Assembly: GCF_039545795.1 (NCBI RefSeq)
Contig: NZ_CP154260.1
Coordinates: 3,539,001 to 3,603,000 of the forward strand
Length of the DNA stretch: 64,000 bases
Direction: 5' to 3'
From: Chitinophaga niabensis
GTDB lineage: Bacteria; Bacteroidota; Bacteroidia; Chitinophagales; Chitinophagaceae
Shown here: positions 43,801 through 50,766 of the stretch, one piece after another
Position numbering within the stretch: position 1 is the first letter of the stretch
Layout: each line of letters opens with the position of its first letter
Program-made: the position numbers and the translations under genes
Notes under the pieces: generated by a model
What the model saw: only the letters and a program-made list of their open reading frames with translations
What the model was told of the DNA's origin: nothing
The model's database searches: none

Positions 43801-44333
43801 CAGGGAAAGATATTCCACTGGCTAAATGGCAAAAACCCGGTTCAACCAGTGGATACATGAAACTGTATGACGACCTCAGAACATTGAACAATCATTTCCT
43901 CCAATATTTTGCCTACCTCAAAGATCATACGGCTTTGCAGGCAAGGCTGGATGCAGCCCCTGCCAATACATGGGGCAAGAAAGTAAAGGTATCCTGGAAA
44001 GGAATGAGTTTGAACGATGCACTTAAGCTGATAAAGAAAGATCTGACAGAGATCTCCAATGCCTGGAAAGGCAGAAGAAGTAATCCGGAAGATATTTTCT
44101 CCAGGTACGGCTTCCTGAATCAATCCAAAGAACTGGTGAAAGGTATGGTGGAACATGGTATGGACTGGGGTGCCTGGTATGGTGATATCATGCACTTTGA
44201 TATGCGTACCACAGGTGTAGGGCTTAAAATTGGCCGCGCCATCGGAAGATACAGCAGCAAAAAAACGGCAGAAGCAGTGGTGAAGTATAAAGCACAACAG
44301 GCTGCCGTTCAGAAAGAGTTCGTCAATTCATAA
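40860..44333 (+). CDS. Large multi-module ESPFL protein: muramidase-like, acidic repeats, alpha/beta-hydrolase-like, M15 peptidase
   Basis: The 1157-residue protein has no signal peptide; an ESPFL motif is at residues 42-46. Residues about 165-390 include a lysozyme/transglycosylase-like pattern (ANVETSG with Glu201, then SIGFFQL). Residues 411-566 are highly acidic, including three tandem copies of a 14-aa unit SEDLSDEMEYDEEE (479-520). Residues about 575-800 look like an alpha/beta hydrolase (YLHGLFGQGS; nucleophile elbow AAHSAGG, Ser699). Residues about 835-1130 carry M15-type zinc peptidase motifs: SxHxxGxGxD with Ser945, His947, Asp954, and DIMHFD with Asp1109, His1112. M15 enzymes cleave peptidoglycan stem peptides. 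Together this resembles a cell-wall-degrading effector. It is the last gene of the cassette. Confidence 0.78.
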   Translation: MDNHKWEGSILDNQEDFSPFHRFRKPRRVWFRREDGTEMELESPFLFPVLAQEEERFEFDTPKTPVTLPAIPSAIVETWGNETTMLEHIKKLALSALPDLAKKPTAKWTAADKKELKSVSTAIRKKLVAARHQLYKKGPLPAIGTIKIPYGFKALRRGLRTDTAVLPCPRVDTVLADLHNKGLINITQDQLDVFQRMANVETSGMITTLNSWDSAVVSIGFFQLTLHTGKLQRWIKLAPAAFKRYGIELHASNVYTFDPTEKHPAIGNVANKDRAQLRFHGWAERFHYAGLDQDVIIAQVTFGIKYLEEQKKGLKNRLKATFKQKTTDLYDRFINDHYNKSAYIRGLFQESFNNNPAKATRAVYKAMTTPDKADWLEGYKNMLIAEDLKSIVTKTSTGTSIVLKKTQPELGDGAYSEYEDAYDEHEGTHDDEMTYEAAYDEGEADDEEETNDDMESEDASGEGEADDEYDQEEMEDNESEDLSDEMEYDEEESEDLSDEMEYDEEESEDLSDEMEYDEEEEAAYDEQEYDDEMEEDESEDISEEAEYDEKEEDEYEELEEDIAAEYETNPPAGTTDYLKVSAIRGLRLRTGMFIPPSCTPSSKIDIVVYLHGLFGQGSQQNGMELYWQKYSKIRDHFSSSNKNAILLAPSLSTNPQVETIFRAQYGFDKFIAACFKAMKAAKHIPEDAEPGRIIVAAHSAGGSPMSDILNYRNKLHARIVECWGFDCLYGYNFETWLKKDRNKNKLYHYYAFNSKGKKTGPAINGDTLAKRHSNIQNIAPAKGIQHQGVIAYAWKNEINNRPWFEPVTSKELDDYEMPSRTKTITPIVLTRNLREMIPASDKKKHAQIKEAPADYLKAIIEDADPSFKVGAWYKNFTSFTFLGRKLSEGTYIHMEMAILLQKIEDYFMKAKNTTNAKLAGDALGMTKPPEAIPGHRLTSSTAVYSYHMFGLGVDVDYTRNPMIQARGAFDAFMRRVGWLTAGKDIPLAKWQKPGSTSGYMKLYDDLRTLNNHFLQYFAYLKDHTALQARLDAAPANTWGKKVKVSWKGMSLNDALKLIKKDLTEISNAWKGRRSNPEDIFSRYGFLNQSKELVKGMVEHGMDWGAWYGDIMHFDMRTTGVGLKIGRAIGRYSSKKTAEAVVKYKAQQAAVQKEFVNS
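42294..42419 (+). repeat. Three 42-bp in-frame tandem repeats in the acidic region
   Basis: The units encode SEDLSDEMEYDEEE three times in a row (residues 479-520 of the 1157-aa protein). Degenerate relatives precede and follow. The copies differ by synonymous changes, so they are not brand new. Confidence 0.85.
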
Positions 44334-44516
44334 TCAGTTATATGCTATACAGGGTCAAAAGAAAACAGTTACCCGGTTGAATCAAAAGCTGAATAGGTAT
44401 AGGGAAATAATATCCGGTTTCCTCCTCTTCTTTGGTATCATTACGTCCTCTCTCATCATGCAGACGGGTGTATCTTTGCTCTCAACATGCCAACAGAAAA
44501 GACAGGAAGAGACGGG

Positions 44517-44544
44517 CCACGGTGGCAGACCTTAGCCGCCGTGG
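44517..44544 (-). terminator. Probable terminator of the AraC/DJ-1 regulator gene
   Basis: Stem ccacggtggc / gccgccgtgg (one wobble-type mismatch) with an 8-nt loop lies downstream of the minus-strand regulator, which stops at 44592. The U-run is poor, so confidence is moderate. It could also serve the plus-strand cassette, which ends at 44333. Confidence 0.5.
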
Positions 44545-44591
44545 TTTCAAAAAGCGGTTCACCGCTACACCGGACCCTATTCAGCCTGATA

Positions 44592-45581
44592 TTATGCAGT
44601 AGCAGATACCGCCTCTTTGTTATACTTATTCCTGTATTCCAGCGGCGATAAACCTGTTGTTTTTTTGAAGATGGTTCTGAAAGCTTTGGTATCATTATAG
44701 CCAACTTCCCACATGATCTCGTTGATGTTCTTACGGCTGGTTTCAAAGCTCTTTTTGGCAGCTTCTATTTTCACCCGTTGAATATATTCAGATACTGTGT
44801 TTCGGGTAGCTTTCTTGAACCTTCTTTCGAGGCTTCTGCGGCCTACGGAGAACATGGCAGCTAACTGATCTACCGTGATCTTGTCAGAGAAATTAGTTTC
44901 TATGAATTCCTGTGCTTTCAGTACGGGCTCGTCCTGGTGATCTCTCTGACCGTTGAACACCACGAAAGAATTCTGGCTGTAACGGTCTATTTCTATTTCA
45001 AAATATTTGGCAGCCAGGATAGCTGTTTCCCGGTCAGTATATTTTTCCAGCAGATGTAATAGGAGGTTCCAGAAAGAATTGGCACCACCACTGGTGTAGA
45101 TACCATGTTCATCTGTAATGATCCTGTCCGGCACCAGGTTTACATCAGGAAATAGTTCCCTGAATTCATTAGCTGCCAGCCAGTGCGTGGAGCACTTACG
45201 CCCATTCACCAAACCGGTGGAGGCCAGTAAAAAAGCACCTACACACAGGCTTGCCACCTCTGTGCCTTTTTTATAATGATCTACGATCCAGGGGAAAAAA
45301 TCTTTGTTGGCATTGATCACTTCCTGCCTGTCTCCATTCACTGCAGGAACAATGATCAGGTCAGTATGATGAACATCTTTTATCATCAGGTCAGGATATA
45401 CTTTAAATAACCTGTCATATACCTGTGGTTCTCCATTGATCCCTACTGTTTGCACTTTAAACAGGGCTTTCTTACCCATGCTTTGCAGGAAGTCATTCGC
45501 TTTAGTGAACATGATGAGCGGGCCTTCAATAGTACCCAGCGCCGCAGCGCCACTTGGAACGAGGATAGATATGTGTTTCAT
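44592..45581 (-). CDS. GlxA/FtrA-type regulator: DJ-1/PfpI domain fused to AraC helix-turn-helix
   Basis: The 329-aa protein has a DJ-1/PfpI-like domain at about 1-190 with the elbow ASLCVGAFLLASTG (Cys of the nucleophile position in LCVGA). The AraC domain spans about 225-320 (ITVDQLAAMFSVGRRSLERRFKKAT, INEIMWEVGYNDTKAFRTIFKKTTGLSP). Such regulators usually bind ligands with the DJ-1 domain and 21-bp-spaced DNA repeats with the AraC domain. It is divergent from a DoxX gene whose promoter carries such repeats, so it is probably its activator. The start at 45581 follows the family pattern MKHISILVP. Confidence 0.9.
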   Translation of the reverse strand: MKHISILVPSGAAALGTIEGPLIMFTKANDFLQSMGKKALFKVQTVGINGEPQVYDRLFKVYPDLMIKDVHHTDLIIVPAVNGDRQEVINANKDFFPWIVDHYKKGTEVASLCVGAFLLASTGLVNGRKCSTHWLAANEFRELFPDVNLVPDRIITDEHGIYTSGGANSFWNLLLHLLEKYTDRETAILAAKYFEIEIDRYSQNSFVVFNGQRDHQDEPVLKAQEFIETNFSDKITVDQLAAMFSVGRRSLERRFKKATRNTVSEYIQRVKIEAAKKSFETSRKNINEIMWEVGYNDTKAFRTIFKKTTGLSPLEYRNKYNKEAVSATA

Positions 45582-45585
45582 ATTT

Positions 45586-45593
45586 CAAAAGTA
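45586..45593 (-). promoter_or_regulatory. Possible -7 box of the AraC/DJ-1 gene
   Basis: TACTTTTG on the minus strand matches TAnnTTTG. It ends only 4 bp before the ATG, so the transcript would be nearly leaderless if this is the promoter. That closeness weakens the call. Confidence 0.3.
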
Positions 45594-45604
45594 AGTAAAA
45601 GCCC

Positions 45605-45638
45605 TGTCGCAACCAACCCCTTTAAATGACGTTTTTCC
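45605..45638 (+). promoter_or_regulatory. Extra degenerate half-sites upstream of the AraC/DJ-1 gene
   Basis: TGTCGCAACCAA at 45605 and TGACGTTTTTCC at 45627 resemble the operator repeats but are spaced 22 bp apart. They lie close to the regulator's own promoter, so autoregulation is possible. Confidence 0.4.
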
Positions 45639-45655
45639 CCCTTCCTGAATCCGTT

Positions 45656-45688
45656 TGACGCAATTCCCCCTATAGTTGTCGTATTCAC
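45656..45688 (+). promoter_or_regulatory. Direct-repeat operator before the DoxX gene (AraC-type)
   Basis: TGACGCAATTCC (45656-45667) and TGTCGTATTCAC (45677-45688) start 21 bp apart. The 34-bp region matches the VOC operator at 29690 in 25 of 34 positions by hand alignment. Confidence 0.75.
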
Positions 45689-45714
45689 AGCCCATGTTAT
45701 TTGTACTCCGGCTA

Positions 45715-45722
45715 TACCTTTG
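45715..45722 (+). promoter_or_regulatory. -7 box of the DoxX promoter
   Basis: TACCTTTG matches TAnnTTTG and starts 38 bp after the beginning of the second operator repeat, exactly as in the VOC promoter. The ATG is 19 bp downstream at 45742. Confidence 0.7.
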
Positions 45723-45741
45723 GTTTCATAATCCTAAAACA

Positions 45742-46128
45742 ATGAAAAAGATAAAAATCATCTACTGGATCTTTACTGGCCTTTTAGCCGTATTAATGAC
45801 CATGGGCTCTATTCCTGATATCATTATGGTTCCGGAAGCGAAAGCCTTATTTGAACACCTGGGTTACCCGCAGTATCTTTTACCATTTATAGGTGTTGCA
45901 AAGATACTGGGCATTATAGCCATCCTGATACCTGGTTTCAACAGGCTGAAAGAATGGGCATATGCAGGCCTCTTTTTTGATATCACCGGCGCCTTATACA
46001 GCCATATTGCCACAGGAGACCCCGCATCACTCTGGGCACCTTTAGTGATCGGCTATATCCTGATCTTTGGTTCATACATTTATCATCATAAAAAACTGAA
46101 AGCGGCCGCCATGACTTATGCCGTTTAG
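45742..46128 (+). CDS. DoxX-like membrane protein (AraC-controlled)
   Basis: The ATG at 45742 (MKKIKIIYW) gives 128 residues with four hydrophobic segments; longer starts would run through the -7 box. It is related to the DoxX protein at 28841 (motifs KIIYWIFTGLLAVLM, LGYPQYLLPFIGVAKILG, FNRLKEWAYAGLFFD, SHIATGDPAS). The function is probably in the inner membrane but not established. It is the likely main target of the divergent AraC/DJ-1 regulator. Confidence 0.85.
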   Translation: MKKIKIIYWIFTGLLAVLMTMGSIPDIIMVPEAKALFEHLGYPQYLLPFIGVAKILGIIAILIPGFNRLKEWAYAGLFFDITGALYSHIATGDPASLWAPLVIGYILIFGSYIYHHKKLKAAAMTYAV

Positions 46129-46149
46129 TTCCAGGATCGTCATCAACAG

Positions 46150-46178
46150 AAGCTCCGTACTTTGTACGGGGCTTTTTT
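46150..46178 (+). terminator. Terminator of the DoxX gene at 45742
   Basis: Stem aagctccgtac / gtacggggctt (one wobble pair) with a 3-nt loop is followed by tttttt. Confidence 0.8.
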
Positions 46179-46250
46179 ATTTTCCGAAAACACTGCTGAC
46201 ATAGGGTTGTCATACCCCCGATCTTTCTTTGTGTTATAAACAGAAAACAC

Positions 46251-46739
46251 ATGGAACAACAAACACCCGTGATCTTTGCAAAAGATCTACTTGTACACTG
46301 GCAGGGCCACCGTTCATTAACCCGCCGCGTTATTGAAGCATTTCCGGAAGAACAGCTATTTCAGTATTCTATTGGTGGCATGCGGCCTTTTGCCGCTATG
46401 GCCATGGAATTGATCAGGCTGGCATCTTTAGGCATCACCGGCATGCATACGGGCAAATGGGATGTGTATGACAGCCCTTTGTTAGTGAAGGATACACCAC
46501 CAGCTACTAAAGAAGAGATCCTGCAGCTCTGGGACACCCTCACCACAAAAATAGATACCATCTGGCCGCAGATCCGCCCGGAACGTTTCCAGGAAGTGGA
46601 CAAGGCTTTTGGCATGTACGAAGGTGTAGTTTCCAGTCTCATGTTGTACTGGATAGATAACGAGAACCATCACCGCGGCCAGGGATATGTTTATCTCCGT
46701 TCGCTGGGCATTGAACCACCTCCATTCTGGGACAGATAA
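46251..46739 (+). CDS. DinB-family protein
   Basis: The 162-aa protein has the DinB four-helix layout and putative metal-binding histidines (HWQGHRSLTRRVIEAFP near the start; DNENHHRGQGYVYLRSLGI near the end). DinB/YfiT-like proteins are metal-binding enzymes such as bacillithiol- or thiol-transferases; many are uncharacterised. It is followed 30 bp later by a DUF6265 gene in the same direction. Confidence 0.85.
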   Translation: MEQQTPVIFAKDLLVHWQGHRSLTRRVIEAFPEEQLFQYSIGGMRPFAAMAMELIRLASLGITGMHTGKWDVYDSPLLVKDTPPATKEEILQLWDTLTTKIDTIWPQIRPERFQEVDKAFGMYEGVVSSLMLYWIDNENHHRGQGYVYLRSLGIEPPPFWDR

Positions 46740-46769
46740 TAAGCTTACATTTGGGTACATAGTTACCGT

Positions 46770-47216
46770 ATGAAAAAACTGTTATCCATCACCCTTCTTT
46801 TGCTGGCCACGCAGGTGATATATGCGCAGGACCTTTCCAGACTCAGCTGGATGCTGGGGCAATGGAAAAGCATTAATGCAAAAACAGGTAATATCTCCTA
46901 TGAGAACTGGACGAAGGTATCAGACCGGGAATGGCAGGGTAAAGGTTTTCGTTTATCCCGCAGTGGTACGGATACGCTCTTCCAGGAGAAGCTGCAGATC
47001 ATTACAAAAGACAATACACTCTACTATGTAGCAGATCTTAAAGAAAATGCGGCGCCGGTGTATTTCAAATTCACCGCCATCAATGAGCAGGGATTCACCT
47101 GCGAAAACCCGGAGCACGATTTCCCCAAAAAGATCAGTTACCAGCGGGATGGTAATAAGTTAAAGGCCACCATTTCAGGGAACGGCAAAGAGATCGGTTA
47201 TTATTTCAACCGGTAA
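46770..47216 (+). CDS. DUF6265-family secreted protein
   Basis: The 148-residue protein has a signal peptide (about 1-19, ending VIYAQ). The rest resembles a small beta-barrel: LSWMLGQWKS, FRLSRSGTDTLFQEKLQI and ENPEHDFPKKISYQRDGNKL, as in DUF6265 proteins. The function is unknown. It probably shares a transcript with DinB and ends at the terminator at 47233. Confidence 0.8.
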   Translation: MKKLLSITLLLLATQVIYAQDLSRLSWMLGQWKSINAKTGNISYENWTKVSDREWQGKGFRLSRSGTDTLFQEKLQIITKDNTLYYVADLKENAAPVYFKFTAINEQGFTCENPEHDFPKKISYQRDGNKLKATISGNGKEIGYYFNR

Positions 47217-47232
47217 CAGGTTATATATCGTT

Positions 47233-47264
47233 AAAATGCCCTTTTTCTATAAAAAGGGCATTTT
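47233..47264 (+). terminator. Terminator after the DUF6265 gene
   Basis: A 14-bp perfect inverted repeat (aaaatgcccttttt / aaaaagggcatttt) around a 4-nt loop ends in T. It is symmetrical enough to act in both directions. Confidence 0.9.
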
Positions 47265-47339
47265 TCATTTTACCGTAGTTAAGTACTTTCACGTAGAAAC
47301 AATATCCCTGTATGCACTAATATTGCCTCCTTGAATAAC

Positions 47340-49058
47340 ATGAAACATATACCCCTTCTTCTTTTGCTCTGCTGGCTGCCCCAGGACCTCTCTGCCCAGA
47401 CGGTGGACAGCCTTTTCTTTGTAAAATGGAGATTTTATGCCCAAAGGGCGGAGGGCATCAAAACCTCCGACAAGCTCACGCAGGCAAGGGGTAGCCTGGA
47501 ACTTGGCTCTTTCTTCCTGCTGGACGGAGCCGCAGATTCCTGTCTTTTTTACGGGCTGGAAGCCCTTTCTCTCGCGGAAAGCATAGGGAACGACAGCATT
47601 GCTTCCGCTGCCAGTCAGTTAATCGGAAACCAGTATAAACTCCAGAAAAAGTACCCCCGGGCGCATTACTACATGAATATGGGGATCAATTATTCCCGTA
47701 AAACGCAGTATGAGTCCCTGCAGCTGCATGCACTGGGAAATAAATCCATGTTGTACAACTGGGAAAATAAACCAGATTCTGCCATTCCCCTTCAGCTGCA
47801 GATCCTTTCCGTTTTCGAAAAACAAAAAGATACCCTGGGCATCACTAAAGTACATATGGTACTGGCAGGATGTTACAGCACCAAAAAAGATACAGCTACT
47901 GCCCGCAAACACCTGGTGTTATTTGAAGCCGGGCTCAGGGCAAAAAAATACAGGAGACAGCTCACCTGCGACCTGATGATGGTGGCTGGCATTCTCCACT
48001 GGGAACTGCGGGACACCAGCCTGGCAGAAGACTATTTAAAAAAAGCGATCCCCATAGCACGTTCTATGGATTCCAAATACATGCTGCAACGGGCTTATGA
48101 TACACTGCATGCTATTGAAGTAAAGAAGAAAGATTTCAAACAGGCCCTGGCCTACCGTGATACAGCTTACCAGTTCAGAGACAGTATAGCGAGCGAAAAG
48201 AGCATCCGTCACGCACAGCAATTGGAAATACAGTTCAGAACCGCGCAAAAGGATAAAGAACTGGCAGAAAATAAACTGGCATTGAAACAGCAGAACCTGC
48301 TGATCGCTATCCTGGGCATCCTGGTATTACTTGGGCTGATCGTGTATGGTTATTTCCGTCATAAGCAACAACTACTGAAAGGCAAACTGATGAACCTCCG
48401 GCAGGAAAATAAACTGGGACTGATGGAAGCAGCCATCCAGGGAGAAGAAAGAGAAAGAGCCCGTATTGCAAAAGACCTGCATGATGGTTTAGCCGGTATG
48501 CTGGCGGCTGTGAAAATGCACTTCGAATCCCTGCAATATGATCATCCTGCATTGAAAGACTCTGCAGATTTTGAACAGGTGAACCTGCTGCTGAACAATG
48601 CATCCGGTGAAGTACGTAAAACAGCCCATAACCTGATGCCGGAAATGCTCGCGGAATCAGGGTTGTATGAAGCTTTAAGGAAGTATTGCAATAGTATCAG
48701 CATCAGCCGGTTCAGGATAGACTATTACACCATCGGGGACTTAACCCGCTTCCCTCCCAATTTTGAAATATCCGTTTACCGCATTGTGCAGGAGCTGCTG
48801 CACAATATTGTTAAACATGCCCAGGCTACCTATGCCATGGTGCAGCTTTCCCAGACCAAAGAAACCTTAACGGTAACAGTAGAAGATAATGGCGTGGGGA
48901 TGGATGGACAGACAAACGGAGACGGCATGGGAATGGAAAGCCTCCGTAACCGTGTGGCAGCCATGAATGGCACCATCTGCTGGGAAAAGAATCAACGGGA
49001 TGAAACCAGTGTATATATCGAATTTAATCTCAAAATTATTACGCATGCGGGAAACTAA
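47340..49058 (+). CDS. TPR-containing NarL-type sensor histidine kinase
   Basis: The likely start is the ATG at 47340 (MKHIPLLLL, signal peptide ending LSAQ), giving 572 residues; an ATG at 47331 is in frame. The periplasmic part (about 30-300) is built of TPR-like helices. A membrane helix is near 320-342 (LLIAILGILVLLGLIVYGYF). HisKA_3 has the phospho-His in AKDLHDGLAGML, and the HATPase has VYRIVQELLHNIVKHAQA and VEDNGVGMDG. It overlaps the response regulator gene by 14 bp, forming a two-component pair. Confidence 0.92.
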   Translation: MKHIPLLLLLCWLPQDLSAQTVDSLFFVKWRFYAQRAEGIKTSDKLTQARGSLELGSFFLLDGAADSCLFYGLEALSLAESIGNDSIASAASQLIGNQYKLQKKYPRAHYYMNMGINYSRKTQYESLQLHALGNKSMLYNWENKPDSAIPLQLQILSVFEKQKDTLGITKVHMVLAGCYSTKKDTATARKHLVLFEAGLRAKKYRRQLTCDLMMVAGILHWELRDTSLAEDYLKKAIPIARSMDSKYMLQRAYDTLHAIEVKKKDFKQALAYRDTAYQFRDSIASEKSIRHAQQLEIQFRTAQKDKELAENKLALKQQNLLIAILGILVLLGLIVYGYFRHKQQLLKGKLMNLRQENKLGLMEAAIQGEERERARIAKDLHDGLAGMLAAVKMHFESLQYDHPALKDSADFEQVNLLLNNASGEVRKTAHNLMPEMLAESGLYEALRKYCNSISISRFRIDYYTIGDLTRFPPNFEISVYRIVQELLHNIVKHAQATYAMVQLSQTKETLTVTVEDNGVGMDGQTNGDGMGMESLRNRVAAMNGTICWEKNQRDETSVYIEFNLKIITHAGN

Positions 49059-49692
49059 AATATCCGTAGCGATCGCGGATGATCACCTGATAGTAGTGAA
49101 CGGCCTGAAAGCGATGCTGGCCAAAAGATCAGAACTGCACATCCTCTTTGATGCTGCCAATGGAGAAGAATTGCTGGAAGCACTCACAGTGCATCAGCCA
49201 CATGTGTTACTGCTGGATATTCAGATGCCCGGGCTCTCTGGTGCAGAGCTTTGCCGGAAAGTACATAAGAACTACCCGGATGTGCGCATCGTGATCCTTA
49301 CCAGTCATGATGATTCTCATTTGGTGCGGCTGATGATGCGCAACGGTGCAGCCGGTTACCTGTTAAAGAATACAGGCATGGCGGAATTGCTTACCGCTAT
49401 CGAATCTGTAATGGAAGGCAATCAGTTCATGGACGATCAGATCAAAAAGAACCTGGTGCATGAAGCCTTAACAGGGCAGCGTATCAGCCGTTATGAAATT
49501 CCCCTTACACGCAGGGAACAGGAGATCCTGCGCCTTATTGCCAGCGAAGCCAGCAACCAGGATATCGCCGATAAATTATCTATCAGTTTACGTACGGTGG
49601 AAACACACCGGTTCAACATTACCCATAAACTGGATGTAAAAAATACGGCAGGCCTGGTAAAGGAGGCCATTAAAAGAGGATTGATCGATTAA
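49045..49692 (+). CDS. NarL/LuxR-family response regulator
   Basis: The best start is ATG 49045 (MRETKISVAIADDH), giving 215 residues. The receiver is intact: acid pair (ADDH), phospho-Asp in VLLLDIQMPG, Thr in ILTSHDD and Lys in LLKNTGM. The C-terminal LuxR helix-turn-helix is IASEASNQDIADKLSISLRTVETHRFNI. The partner is the TPR kinase directly upstream. Targets are unknown. Confidence 0.93.
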   Translation: MRETKISVAIADDHLIVVNGLKAMLAKRSELHILFDAANGEELLEALTVHQPHVLLLDIQMPGLSGAELCRKVHKNYPDVRIVILTSHDDSHLVRLMMRNGAAGYLLKNTGMAELLTAIESVMEGNQFMDDQIKKNLVHEALTGQRISRYEIPLTRREQEILRLIASEASNQDIADKLSISLRTVETHRFNITHKLDVKNTAGLVKEAIKRGLID

Positions 49693-49722
49693 TGGCCTCC
49701 GGAGGTATCAGATTGGCGGAGA

Positions 49723-50100
49723 TCACAACTGATGTAATTGGATGAGGTTGCCGCAGGTATCATCAAAAATAGCTTCACTTCCATATTCCGTTTTCTGTGG
49801 TGTCTTTGTGAACAACACTCCTTTTTGCTTCAACCTGTTATACTCCTCGTCTATATTTTCCACAGAGAACACCATACAGGGAATGTTGGCCTCATACAAC
49901 TGCGTGTGGTAATTTTTGGCGATGGGATTTTCTGTAGGCTCCAGCAGGATGAGCGGGCCGTCCGGGCCATCAGGTGCGGTAACAATTGCCACCTGAGCTT
50001 CCGGCATATACATCTTCTCTTCAAATCCCAGTACTTCCGTATAGAACTTAAAAGCTTCGATAGGGTTGTATACGAAAATACTTACCATTCCCAGTTTCAT
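49723..50100 (-). CDS. VOC-family protein
   Basis: The 125-residue protein has the VOC beta-alpha-beta repeats (MVSIFVYNPIEAFKFYTEVLGFEE; TEYGSEAIFDDTCGNLIQLHQL). It resembles bleomycin-resistance/glyoxalase-type proteins, which often bind small ligands. It is encoded 11 bp after the DUF4199 gene and is probably in the same transcript as that gene and the LuxR protein. Confidence 0.85.
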   Translation of the reverse strand: MKLGMVSIFVYNPIEAFKFYTEVLGFEEKMYMPEAQVAIVTAPDGPDGPLILLEPTENPIAKNYHTQLYEANIPCMVFSVENIDEEYNRLKQKGVLFTKTPQKTEYGSEAIFDDTCGNLIQLHQL

Positions 50101-50111
50101 AATATCTGTTT

Positions 50112-50651
50112 TTAGTTAGTGACAACAACTTCCTTTTTATGTTTCCTTTTAAGTATGAGGGCGGCGATCAGGGCAATGACCAGGCCAATGGGAAATACTT
50201 CCATATAAGTGAGTAATACCACCATTACCGGATTCTTGTACATTTCTTTGTACCAGTTCATCTCTTTTGTTTTTTCGGCTATTTCAGCCGGCGATGCTCC
50301 TTTTGATTCCGCGATCTTCATACTATGGGCCGTGAATTTTTCCATAAAATCCGGCACAAACAGATAATAATCTATCACCCAGGTAAGCACATACATGGAA
50401 GAGGCGATCAGTGCAATGTATAAACCGATCTTAAAAGCCTTCCCAAAGGTGATCACTCCCCCGTTATACTTATTCCTGTAATTCCTGACGGCAATAAAGA
50501 TCAGGGAAAAGGCAAGGATCATGCTGGCAAAGCCCAGCACCATATTACCTTCAAAATTCTCCCGTGTGTAACAGAGGTAGATGGAATACACCAACATGAT
50601 AGATAACCAGGCACCTCCTATCAACCCGCAGACAAGCACATTTTTTTTCAT
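50112..50651 (-). CDS. DUF4199 membrane protein
   Basis: The 179-aa protein has four hydrophobic helices (LVCGLIGGAWLSIMLVY, GFASMILAFSLIFIAV, IGLYIALIASSMYVLTWVI, VFPIGLVIALIAALIL). The order and the middle soluble loop (FTAHSMKIAESKGASPAEIAEKTKEM) fit DUF4199. The function is unknown. It is next to a membrane-tethered LuxR protein and a VOC protein in the same direction. Confidence 0.85.
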   Translation of the reverse strand: MKKNVLVCGLIGGAWLSIMLVYSIYLCYTRENFEGNMVLGFASMILAFSLIFIAVRNYRNKYNGGVITFGKAFKIGLYIALIASSMYVLTWVIDYYLFVPDFMEKFTAHSMKIAESKGASPAEIAEKTKEMNWYKEMYKNPVMVVLLTYMEVFPIGLVIALIAALILKRKHKKEVVVTN

Positions 50652-50766
50652 CTGTTTTAGTTTTAAGATTATGGCTCAAAAATGATGGAATAAAACCTCT
50701 TTTCATTCATACTTAAGAATGATTTTAGGTGTGAGACGCAATTTTCACCCATAAGGATGAATACCA

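Noticed and set aside
35678-44333. Interpretation of the ESPFL cassette as a contractile injection system
   Set aside because: No sheath, tube, baseplate, spike or AAA+ ATPase gene is present in the window; only the effector-like proteins could fit.
46197-46231. AraC-type operator before the DinB gene (TGAC and TGTC elements)
   Set aside because: The elements are 11 bp apart and not 38 bp from the possible -7 box, so they do not fit the shared operator layout.
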